Part shown: positions 37,300 to 47,673 of the stretch, piece by piece | How the letters are laid out: each line of letters opens with the position of its first letter | How positions within the stretch are numbered: position 1 is the first letter of the stretch | DNA from: Syncephalis fuscata | Taxonomy: Eukaryota > Zoopagomycota > Zoopagomycetes > Zoopagales > Piptocephalidaceae | Assembly: GCA_025786725.1 (NCBI GenBank) | Contig: JAHLTZ010000006.1 | Span: 744,001-808,000 of the forward strand | Direction: 5' to 3' | DNA: 64,000 nt | Position numbers and translations under genes: made by a program | Notes under the pieces: generated by a model | The model's input: the letters and a program-made list of their open reading frames with translations, nothing else | What the model was told of the DNA's origin: nothing | The model's database searches: none

Positions 37300-37675
37300 A
37301 GTAAATATTGGAAATGGAAACAAAATGCAAAAAACGCGTAAAAAACAATAAAGATAGTGTTTTATTGATAGAGCGAATATAAAAATACAAGTGTAATAAA
37401 GATCAAATAACAATAAAAATTAGTACATTTTAAAGACAAATGTAATTATAATATGTTATCATTGATGCAATAGAACAAACGCGTATAAAATATATTTATA
37501 TATACTGGGTCAATGTTGCTATTATAAATATCAAATGGTTATTATTGTAATAATAATGTTATATAGCAGATGTACATGATGAATATGGCGGCTATACGCT
37601 ACCAAAGCCCAGTATGTTTTATTTCGCTATAGATTTGCAATAGTTTATAGCAAAAAAACATATAGTAAAGTCAAT
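37300..37675. other. Promoter-side intergenic of the MT-A70 gene
   Basis: AT-rich sequence with no gene seen. Confidence 0.45.
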
Positions 37676-38036
37676 GATGCACTTACTATGTCAGTAAAAG
37701 TGTTAACGGCAATGATCAGAGCAAGGAAAGTGATTTGCAAAAAAAGGTCAGATTACAAAAGAGCAATGCAAGTACATAGTGTAGAAGGTGTTTGTACATA
37801 ACTAGTAGCCAGTCAACTACTGACACTATTTAGATGGTATATATGGAGTGTACAAGTATATGCAATGGATATATGCTATCAAGTGTAAAGAAAGAGAAAG
37901 GAAGTGTGATGACGTAGATTGTGAGATGTAAACCTGTCAGTCAATATTTATAGACAGTTGAGTTTAATTGATTAATAAATGGAGTGTGAAATAATAAAAG
38001 TCGATCTACCCAACATGTCAGTACATCATAGAACAG
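37676..38036. repeat. 360-bp dispersed repeat, copy 1
   Basis: Nearly identical to 44142-44496 and in the same orientation. Differences are single-base changes and small indels (for example CAAAAAAAGG against CAAAAAAGG). Read on the minus strand, it contains a TATAAATA box, a pyrimidine-rich stretch with many CACTT/CTTTC words, and a hydrophobic frame (ITFLALIIAVNTFTDIVSA) ending at a GTAAGT donor-like sequence. No terminal repeats were seen. Confidence 0.85.
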
Positions 38037-38065
38037 ATTAATAGTAAATGAATAAATGCATCAAG

Positions 38066-38240
38066 AATAAAAGTTATTTACCCCCAAAACTACTCATTAT
38101 TATAGAACATATATTCAGTATAATGGCGAATGTAATAAAAGATCAATTAAAAGAACAAAAGTCATTTTACCCCTAGAACCACTCATTATTATAGAACATA
38201 TATTCAGTATAACAGCAAATGTATTAAAAGAATAAAAGTC
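38066..38240. repeat. Short tandem units of about 77-88 bp
   Basis: Units starting at about 38066, 38154 and 38231 (the last partial) share AATAAAAGT..ATTT.AC.CC, then ACTCATTATTATAGAACATA and TTCAGTATAA. The end of the 360-bp repeat (37991-38036, AATAAAAGTCGATCTACCC then ATCATAGAACA) looks like a diverged first unit. Confidence 0.7.
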
Positions 38241-38438
38241 ATTTGACACCAAAAACCATTAAAATAAAACATACCAATTCTCACCGCATTATAGAAGATA
38301 GAGCAATAATTTATATACTAAATAAAAAACATTACATTATTTATTAATAACACGCAAACAAAGCAATGAATAGATGAAATGAAACAGCTAAGTACATAGA
38401 TGGTTAGTATTATGGTTTGTATAATCATTAGTGAGTTC

Positions 38439-40984
38439 TTACCTTTTAAAGCGCCTTCTTGTTGAGACGGCACTTTCGGATGGAAGCACCCGTTTGGCTA
38501 CGCCTTGTGTCTTGTACTTAGAGTAGCAATGGCGTTTTGGTTGGCATCGTCGTTTAAACGTAAGCGACGGCCACCACCGCTTCTTTACAGTTGGTGTAGC
38601 TATAGTTGTAGATGTAGTTGTAGCTGCTAGTACTGGTGATGCTGGTGACGCAGTACTAATTGTAGGCACCGTTGGCGTGGCTGGTGCAGCTACTGTTGCT
38701 GGAGCAGGTGTAAGCGTTGTTGTTGTTGGTGTTGTTGATGCCACTGGTGTTGATGCCACTGGTGTTGTGGAGCAGGTGTAGGCGTTGTTGCCACTGGTGT
38801 TGTTGATGCTACTGGTGTTGATGCCACTGGTGCTGTTGGACCTATTTGACTTGTGGAGGCTTCTTCAAGTGGTACATCTGTATCTATTTGTTCTTCGCTG
38901 TTAAACCAGCCACAGTTTAGCGCACTCTCAGCGGTGTAGCGCGTGCTACTGTCGACATCAAGTAGCCCCTTCACTAAGTCAATTGCTATGCAATATTAGC
39001 TATTGTTAATAAATAAATGCTTTACTTACCTTCACGGCTGAATTGGCTTAGCTCTTATTCAAAATCAACTGGATTGTCTAATATACGTTCAAGACAAACC
39101 AGTGTATCATTTGAATTGCTATAGGGAAATTTACCTATTTATAATATAGAATAGTTAGTATTTTGTTTTTATTTTTGTTTGTACTTACCCCGTAGCATTA
39201 CGTAGAGCATGACCCCCAAGCCCCACATGTCAATGGGTTTGCCGTACCCATTGACGTCAAACGGCGCCGAGGTTAATTGCCGGTGCATTCCTGGAACTGC
39301 TTTGGCACGCTCCAGCAACTGGTGCCGTTGATTGGACCATAATGACGCTTCAGGCGCCATGTATGGTACGGAGCCACAGCAAGTGGGCCACTCGGAGGAA
39401 GGCTCTATGAAGTGAGCCATCCCAAAGTCAGTATATTTGACCTTGGGATATGGGCAATCCTCAGATAACATGATGTTATCCAGCTAATTAGTAGTTAGCA
39501 CAATGCTTGATATTAATTTAATAAATTACCTTAATATCTAATTAGATAGTTAATAATAATGATAATGATAATTAGTAAATGTATTAGCAAATAATTAAAT
39601 ATACTTGCCGCGGTGCACGATATTATTTTCATGCAAAAACTATTGTAATGTTAGTATTTTGATTAGTAAACTTTAGTAATACTTACCTTCGCGCCTTCAA
39701 GTAGTTGCTTGAAGATATATTTTACTTCCATCTCTGGAAGGGGAAGGTGGCATTAACGTAATGAAAGAGATCACCGCCTGCCATGTACTGGATCACCAAG
39801 TACGTGTTCAGGCTGGTGATCCCTCCTCGTAGACCCCGTACAAAAAGAGAGTGGTTTCCAACCGCGTGTAAAGCGCGGACCTCTCTTTTGTAATCCTTAA
39901 AGTCATGGCAATGCAGTGAGACCTTCACCGCAACACGCTCGCGCGTCTTGCGGTCTATCCCAAGCTTCACTTCGCCAAAACTGCCCCTGTTATAAATGAA
40001 TAGTTAGTTGATTGATTTGCCTAATTTAATTACTTACTCCCCAAGGGGCTGATCGTTTGTAATCATCACCCATTTATTCAACACCTATGGTATTGATAAA
40101 ATTGGCACATTAGTAATATTTAAATAGGCTTATAAACTTACCTCTTCGTATTCTTCGCCTTCTTCTATTTTCATAGGTAGGCAACGTTCAATGACATGAA
40201 CATTAAGCGTTACTATTATACAGTATTAGAAGCAATAATAATAAATGATATTTACTACTTACTTTCACCATTGGGTGTTCCAATGGTACAATCTCCAGTA
40301 ATTGTTTGTGAATCATTAGCAAATAATCCAATTCCATCAACTAAACCAAATGTTAGCAACTTTGTTGATATTACTATCTAAACTAGCCTATTAATACTGG
40401 CAGTCCAACATTCTAGATTGCTAGTTAGTAATGAATGTGGTAAATAGTCATTTACTTACTGTACAGCTAACAGTGCCATTGTTCTATATAATACACCATT
40501 AAAAACAGTTTATGAAAGTATATGCTGTACTTACCACTAAGATTTCAAAACAGCGATCTGGCATAGGAACTGCAGTTAAACAATAGTCACTAGTAATACA
40601 CATATAATGTCAGCTTATTTCTTTATAGATTTCATACTGCTGAATAGTTACCAGCAATTACTAGCTCCAATGGTGTAATATTTGTTTTTAACAATATGTT
40701 TGCTTAACGACTATCATTAGCCAACTATATGCTCATCATAAACTCAACTTACTCTTAGACCCTGCCTCGTATACTTCAGCCCAAGCAGTTATACCGGTAC
40801 GCTCTTCTTCAGATAAAACATTCCAGCAATTTGGAATGTTTGAGTACATCAGATCTTCATCACTTAAAAGATCTGATGGCAGTTCTACGGGAACTGCCGT
40901 CGGAGTATGTGGGATCGAGCCCCCCGTAAAGACAAAGGAGGTAGGAATAGAAATGGATATTTGATCAAAGTTCAAAGATGTCAT
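38439..40984 (-). CDS. CAMK-group serine/threonine kinase (checkpoint-kinase-like)
   Basis: Start ACCATGACATC at 40984. A non-catalytic N-terminal region of short exons may be a divergent FHA-like domain (NGTVSC, IGTPNGE). The kinase domain has the Gly loop LGEGSFGEVKLG, lysine in VAVKV, the catalytic loop HRDIKLDN built across an 8-nt microexon (39530-39537), DFG in YTDFGMAHF, MAPEAS and DMWGLGVMLYVMLRG. The C terminus is Pro/Thr/Val-rich with VASTP repeats, then a basic NLS-like tail. There are two problems. An in-frame TAA lies at 39055-39057, between NPVDFE and ELSQFSREA. One base is missing near 38768, between two frames of the same repeat. The gene may be a decaying copy, or the sequence may be wrong. 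Chk2/Rad53-type identity is tentative. Confidence 0.75.
39530..39537 (-). other. 8-nt microexon of the kinase gene
   Basis: ATATTAAG on the minus strand lies between an upstream GC-AG intron (39538-39608, donor GCAAGT, acceptor CTAATTAG) and a downstream GT-AG intron (39484-39529, 46 nt). Its inclusion gives HRD-IK-LDN, the invariant catalytic loop. Branch-point-like TTAAC and CTAAC words lie near both acceptors. Confidence 0.75.
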
Positions 40985-41585
40985 GGTGATAACGATGTTA
41001 AGTACGATGTTCAATGAATAAAGCTTCAAAGTAAAAGTAAGCGTTGAAAATGAAGTGGTAACAAAAAGTAAAGCAAAAGATTCTGTTTATTGCGACATTC
41101 ATAAATTTAAAAACACACAATAATACAATATCAGACAGTATTGAAGGTAATAAAACAATAATACTTTATTGTACAATTAATAGCATTATACTTGTAGTAT
41201 GTTCTGCTTACTGATGCTATAGCTCAGTCCTAAGTTGTATGGCAAACTATTGTGCATATCGGTATTTTATATAGTTACTTGGCTAAGCATGCATGTGCCA
41301 CATCATACTGGTTTTCATGTTGGCCTTTGCAGTCGATATGGTTACGTTTTATTTCTGTTTTTACTTCATAACTTTAACGGACTTTGTAATGTAATATGAA
41401 CAGCGTGTATTTTATTCTATTTAGTAGCATTGAAACTCAATCGGTGAATTATGTTATAGACCATATTTCTAAAGAAAAATAGTCATTTTTATTTAACTAA
41501 TACAGTAATAAATTGTGTGGATCGACTGATTTAATTGTGTGCGAATGGCAAGAATACTTGAGAAAAAGTGAAAATACCTGCTAAG

Positions 41586-43278
41586 CCCTGACAATATTGA
41601 TAGCATCGGAAAGAACCGCTATTATAGTGGCACAACTGATTAAGAATGGTCGCATTTGGCTATGTTTCAGTTGCATTGGCCAATTGATTCAACTAGCCAG
41701 TGTAGATATGCTGATTATGCGCGGAAATGACCGGCAAATGGAAGGCAAAAAGTGAGCAAATATGGAAATAAGGAAGGGATTATAATCTAATTTACTGATA
41801 AGATGGTATCTGGCATTAGAAGGTTTCAGTCAGGTGCAATACGCCAATGAGCAACTACCACGTACTATTTACCAATATTATTTATTCTAATTGGTAGATA
41901 TGTTTTGAAGTTTATAAGGTTGTGTTGAGCTTACTTTTGCTCATTATCTCGCCTTCTCCTGTTTCTAGTTGTTAATGTGCTGTAAACCGTTTGTTAATGG
42001 TTAGCATTAAATCTAGTAGTTACATCCAGTGGTGTGGGGTCCCCTTGTTGGTTGATCACGATATACTGTGTTCTTGCTTTTGAGCTGTGTTGAATGTGCA
42101 ATACAGTATTTGCAGACTGCTGTATTATACTGGCTCAACAATTATATGGCTGCCCGTAATAGGCGGCTGTATACTAGTGTAGTGCGGAGACATGTGGGAT
42201 AACAGGGTGTGCAGCACTGTGTTTAGCAAGTCAGTATTGCTGCACGCTCCCCTCATGTGGATGCGGCGACCTGTGATGGGTAACCATATGTTAGTGCTCA
42301 CCTGTTTGTAACGCGCGCTGGAGGTGTGTTGGTATTGTTCAACTTGCTGAACACTGCCATCACACACTGGATTGATGAGATATGTGGTTTATCTGGGTGG
42401 ATGTATCCATATATCACCTATTGTTTACTTGTGGGCACAGGTTATAAATTGTAATATAGCACTAGTATCAAACCATTTAAATGCCCGTTCCCTGGCAACA
42501 GGCTATAGGGTCTGATGCGCTGTGCTGGAAACTTGCCCGGGATTTTATAAATGAAGCTTGGTATTAATGCTATATTGAGACCTTAATAGTGCATCAGCAT
42601 ATGAAACGTGCTGTTTAGTTGTAATATGTTGTGGTGTTCATGTGTTCAGCTCTAGACACCAACTACAAATGGGTGAATCCATAGTTTGGTGCAGCTTATT
42701 GCTACGCTTGAATTGCCATGACATCTTATAACATTTATTGAACAGTATTGCCATCAAGATAGCAGCTAATATAGAGCTGTACGCATCCGACAAATATTAC
42801 TTACGCCCAAGTCGTAGTATTGCCGGTACTCCAGGTGGACGTATAGTTGCTGCATTAGCTGCTATCTTGTTTAACAACTTTTAACAACATTTCTAGTTTA
42901 TTTGTATAACAAATAACAACAATACACAAACAACTACACGCATGTACACTATAAACTATACGCAAGGAACAATCAACTAGATGTAGGTGCTTATTACTAC
43001 TAAACAATACTAACGCACTTTTATTATAGCTATTCAAGCATTGGTGCCGGATCGACAAGTATATCTGACTGCATTTGTTATCGGACACAAATATTTTGCA
43101 TGCAACTTACAATACCAACTATAGAATTCGTTGGCACAAGCATCGACAACAATACTGTATACTGTCGTTGGTACTATTGTTTGGGCTGGATTCTAAATGG
43201 GACATATACTTATCTGGTTTATATTACTCAACACTAACTGGCATTGCTATTGCGCATCTGCTAAATGCTTTGGTTTGA
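41586..43278 (+). pseudogene. Fragmented membrane-protein gene, unresolved
   Basis: Exon-like pieces occur in order on the plus strand. The first is 41586-41751 (ILIASERTAIIVAQLIKNGR, then WLCFSCIGQLIQLAS). It is joined in frame by a 51-nt GTGAGC...ATAAG intron to 41803-41890 (WYLALEGFSQVQYANEQLPR). Later hydrophobic frames appear at about 42085-42150, 42725-42885 and 43040-43278 in different frames. The pattern suggests a multi-pass, perhaps 7TM, gene that is either decayed or obscured by one-base errors. No domain is recognised, and no start or stop can be assigned. Confidence 0.35.
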
Positions 43279-43867
43279 TTGAAGTGGTGGTAATAAAGAG
43301 GGAGGTGGTGGGCATTACACATATATTACATTGAAATGGTAGATTTAATAAAGAAGCGCATGAGGTGTTTGCTGAATCGACATAACACTGTGACTCCATT
43401 ACTAGTTTGTCTAAAGTTGTGCTTATTTGTTTATAAAACTATAATACTGGTACATGTATTCAATTAAAGTCACTGATACTTGAATAGCTAGATTACAAGT
43501 AGCTACATTCAATACTGCATCTACACCAACTATTTTAATAATAGTGCCATAGTTTATTTATTACTGTCTTATTTATTACATTTAACATGATCCGGTGATA
43601 AATGGCTACATTTAATAGCATCTAATCTATTGAACATGCTAGTTGATGGCGAATGACATCAATCATCAAATACTCATCATTGTAGATTCATTATCCAGTA
43701 TGCATATATTCAGTATACATATAGATTTTTTATTATATACTCAGACTAACATATATTATTCTATCTTTGGGAAGTTATTGGTGCATAGCAGTACAATCAT
43801 CATGCTATAAACTCACTGCATGCTTTGGTTTGCCATAGATCACCGCTGCAGTCGTTTTAGAAGTAGT

Positions 43868-43930
43868 AGTAGATTGCACTTTTAGTACGGCCACTGAATA
43901 ACATTTCAGTACCATACAGTGCAATCTACT
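43868..43930. other. Inverted repeat / potential hairpin
   Basis: AGTAGATTGCACT at 43868-43880 is exactly repeated in inverted form at 43918-43930, around a 37-nt loop that itself contains an ACTGA...TCAGT pair. It lies in a noncoding interval. It could form a hairpin in RNA or a cruciform in DNA; no function is known. Confidence 0.6.
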
Positions 43931-44141
43931 GTCGCTACTGTATATGCTATTACCAGCACAATCTATAGTGGCCATCTATAGCAAATCAAGGCATACAGTA
44001 GCTTTGGCACATATGGTCGCTACATTCGTCGTACTGGCAGTTGTGCATATACAATAGCGTAATTTGCAATGATCCATAGCATAAACAAGGTATACAACGA
44101 GACTTCACAGCATATGCTCAAAATAACATAAAACAAGCCAG

Positions 44142-44496
44142 GAATGCACTTACCGTGTCAATAAAGCTGCCAAAAGCAACGATCAGAGCAAGGAAAGTGA
44201 TTTGCAAAAAAGGTCAGATTACAAAAGAGCAATGCAAGTACATAGTGTAGAAGGTGTTTGTACATAACTAGTAGCCAGTCAACTACTGACACTATTTAGA
44301 TATATATATGAGTGTACAAGTATATGCAATGGATATATGCTATCAAGTGTAAAGAAAGAGAAAGGAATGTGATGAGTAGATTGTGAGATGTAAACCTGTC
44401 AGTCAATATTTATAGACAGTTGAGTTAATTGATTAATAAATGGAGTGTGAAATAATAAAAGTCGATCTACCCAACATGTTGGTACATCATAGAACA
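44142..44496. repeat. 360-bp dispersed repeat, copy 2
   Basis: Partner of 37676-38036, in the same orientation. It lies just past the 3' end of methyltransferase 2, much as copy 1 lies past the 3' end of the kinase gene. The minus-strand TATAAATA and the hydrophobic frame (ITFLALIVAFGSFIDTVSA) are kept, but the last residues differ from copy 1. Confidence 0.85.
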
Positions 44497-44614
44497 AGTG
44501 AAGCAATAATGTATTAAGAATAAAATATACTCACTTTTCCTATTAATAAGTAAATGAATACACAAATTTATTATATGATAAAATAGTCAAAAAAAGTAAT
44601 TATTAATGAATATA

Positions 44615-45739
44615 TTAGTGGTTAAGTTTCCGTGCACAGTATACTTTGACTGTCCAGTAACTCTTAAGACGATTAGTCTCCTCATTTAGTTTCATCAAAA
44701 ATCCATCTATTTCCTCGTTAGATAGACCAATCTCTTGGATTAGCAAATGGCGTACCGCCTCAACATTGGCGCGCAAGCAATTCCAGCCGCGTCGTCCCAT
44801 GTCGCCGGCCCAGTCGCCGGCTGGAATCATATACTTTTCAGTACGGACATCGCTGAGTCGTGCAGCTTGCATACGTGCCGGCACTTCGTCCACAGCGAAT
44901 AAATCCACGCCGCAGGGATGCATCAGCTGATGGTGCCAGGTATTGAATCGCTCACCGTGCGCACCGACATTGGACAAAGTGCCAGTTGTTTCGACCATTT
45001 CTATCCAGCCGTTGATGGCACAAATACGAGCACATTCATGCACGTAGATCGGCCAGATCTGGTCTGGTATGGCAAGATTCAAGAAGCGATGGTGTACAAA
45101 GTCAAAACTGCTGTCTGGATATGGTAGTCCTATTAGAAAACAACAACGCAATAATAAATATCTGAATTAAATATACATTTGTTTTGCTAGCATAGTAATT
45201 CATCACTTAAAATAAACATGAAAGCAACCATTTACCTTCAAGTATATTAGCAGTGGCAAATTTGCAGTTTGCAGGCTTAAGATCCGTTGTAGGTGGCAGG
45301 ATAATGTCGACACCAGTAAAGTCACAATTTGTATGTTCTGAAGCCATTTCCTATTCAACGGATTAGACTGGTATGTAATTGTTAAACACAGTACTCACCA
45401 TTAGCCAAATACCAGATCCTGTGCCAAGATCAATACAACGTGTCATCTTCTCTGTTGGTGCAAAATAATTAACACCAGTGACAGAGCGCATCAAATAATG
45501 CAGCGAATCCAGTCTGTATATTTGTTGTTAGCATGCATTTAGGTCAAACTCTATACTTGCCGGTCCATTTCCTCAGAATCTATGGGTAGACGATAGGCAA
45601 CACCATCCATGTCCAAGTATTGCCGACCTAGCTGTTCTATAATACGGACGCTATTTATGCCGCCAACATTTGCACTGGAGCCGCGTCGACTACGGCGTCG
45701 CTGGCTAAGCTCTGAAACTTTAGATATATCGTTTCCCAT
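44615..45739 (-). CDS. Umta-like SAM-dependent methyltransferase 2
   Basis: Four or five exons. N terminus MGNDISKVSELSQRRRSRRG again fits MGxxxS myristoylation, followed by an Arg/Ser-rich stretch. Core motifs are YLDMDGVAYRLP, SLHYLMRSVTG, RCIDLGTGSGIW, CDFTGVDI, NCKFATANI, LPYPDSSFDFVHHRFL and NGWIEMVETTG. Near the end MIPAGDWAGDMGRRG corresponds to the usual PxGxW element of Umta enzymes. It has no long inserts, unlike 29891-31945. Related fungal proteins include LaeA-like regulators and many orphan methyltransferases; the substrate is not predictable. If myristoylated, it would sit on membranes rather than in the nucleus. Confidence 0.88.
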
Positions 45740-46075
45740 GTCACTTTATACGCAGTAATAGCACAGCGATTAAAGTTGTGTTTATAACTTGGATCTGATA
45801 CTGCCAGTACTAAAGGTAGAGATACTCAAAACGTTTGAAACACAGATATTAATAAACGACTATTGGATAAAGGTAAATGTTTGTAAATGCAAACTAGAGG
45901 TTCAGCGCTATACGATGCACGTATTGGCAACACGACAAAGCAAGAAAAATGTAAGATTATTGAACTTTTGTGAATAGTGGGCATTTCCCGTCATTTAGCT
46001 GCTGTCGACATTATGCGGAGTGTCAATAAAGACTCAAAAGAGTCAATTAATTAATATATTCTCAGACTGCTGACG
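45740..46075. other. Intergenic
   Basis: Probable divergent promoter region upstream of methyltransferase 2. No other feature is seen. Confidence 0.4.
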
Positions 46076-46392
46076 ATGTATCCGAATTCAACATTTCCAC
46101 CAACCCTGACTCCGCGGCATTTCTTTGACGCTATCTACTTTGGTTTTATCTACCTAAGCGTGATTTGGCAGTGTTGGTATGTGCACGTTTAATAAATTAC
46201 AATTACAATAAGCATTTAAACAAATTAAAATACGTAAAATGATGGGGCAGTTAACACTGAATAGTTATTACATGGATAAAGATGAGAATTTTCAATACCA
46301 TAAATGTTTCCAGAGTATATTGGTATTATTATCTACCTATTCTGAGTTTAACTTTCACGCCTTACTGGGGCAAATTTATAGGTATTAAATGC
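46076..46392 (+). other. Possible N-terminal fragment of a membrane protein
   Basis: An ATG at 46076 opens MYPNSTFPPTLTPRHFF, then a hydrophobic segment AIYFGFIYLSVIWQCW that runs into a GTATGT donor-like sequence. A second short hydrophobic frame (VYWYYYLPILSLTFTPYW) follows at about 46283-46392. The first piece looks like a glycosylated N terminus plus TM1. No splice joins the pieces in frame, so this may be a remnant. Confidence 0.3.
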
Positions 46393-46496
46393 TAATAATG
46401 ATTTCTTTTAAAGTTTTACAAAGTAGCTTATACTATTATGAACTGAATTAAATTATTTATTAATTAACAAACTATTATTACTAGTTATGTATAAAT

Positions 46497-47637
46497 TTAC
46501 TTTTGAGCAGAATCACAAAAATAATTCAATATGCTTTGCTGGTAATGTTTAGACTTAAGCTTTTTACAACCACGGCGAGGATTGATTCTAGTTGTTTTTG
46601 TTATTACTGTTTTGTTGCCGTTGCTGTTTTGTTGCCGTTGTTTTTTTTGTTATTGTTGTAGGTTTACTAAACAAAAATTCGCTAATTGATTCATCCAAGA
46701 TAAAGTTAATTAATGCGTTATTGCTTTGTGGTCCATGAAATATACTACTTACTTTTTAATATTATCAGTGATAGGTTGTGCGTCATAATCCTGTTCTTGT
46801 TTGCGCAAGCAATGTTCAACGTGGCAGTGAAGTGCTGCCTTTGAGCGTGCCTCTAGTGCAATATTACAGACGGGACACGTCGATTGATGAAACTGTGAAC
46901 AATGATTTTTCGTTAATGTTGATGTCATTGTCGTCGTAGATGATAATGCTAATGATGGTGATGATAAATCTCCCTACCAATGCTTAATATCAATTAATAG
47001 AAAACAGTCGGTATTACTTACTGCATTTGTCGTAGCATCTGTTGATTTGTGTAAAAACTATAGCATATATGCTGTATTCGTCATCAACTATATTGATTTT
47101 TCACTACTATTTACCTTTGTAATATTTTCGGTAATCTGTTTGGATTGCATTTCTTGCAACGAGGATAATCGTACACCCATCAATCGTAGTTCAATAGGCT
47201 GCTCTGCCTCAAGTAGCTAGCATTATTGCAATTAATTATATATGCATTAAACTAAAATATAAACAAATGTTTAAGCTACCTGCTTGCCATATAAATATAA
47301 ATCATCCGCTTTGAATATACATTGAGCTAGACTACGTGATCTTGATAATACAGTAAAGTCCGATCGTTTTAGCTTTAGTGTAATTGTTTGTCCCTAGTCA
47401 TTATTAGTATGCAATATATTAATTTATGCTATTGGTAATACTACCTTAATTTGTTTTCGCTCAAGATTTGCAGATAATTTTTCAGCAATCGTTTTTAACA
47501 TATCTAGTTGTCGGTCGATTTTAGATAGATTACGGAATGTACTAGATATAGAGAATAAGACTGGCTCAATAAACTATGTTTCATTTGTTATCCTACCGTT
47601 CTACGCTAATACTTTTACGATCATATTGTCTAATAAA

Positions 47638-47673
<36 letters not shown>

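Noticed and set aside
42125-42367. 80-codon minus-strand frame with a repeated PITG motif
   Set aside because: The plus strand carries hydrophobic exon-like frames in the same place, and the minus frame has no support beyond being open.
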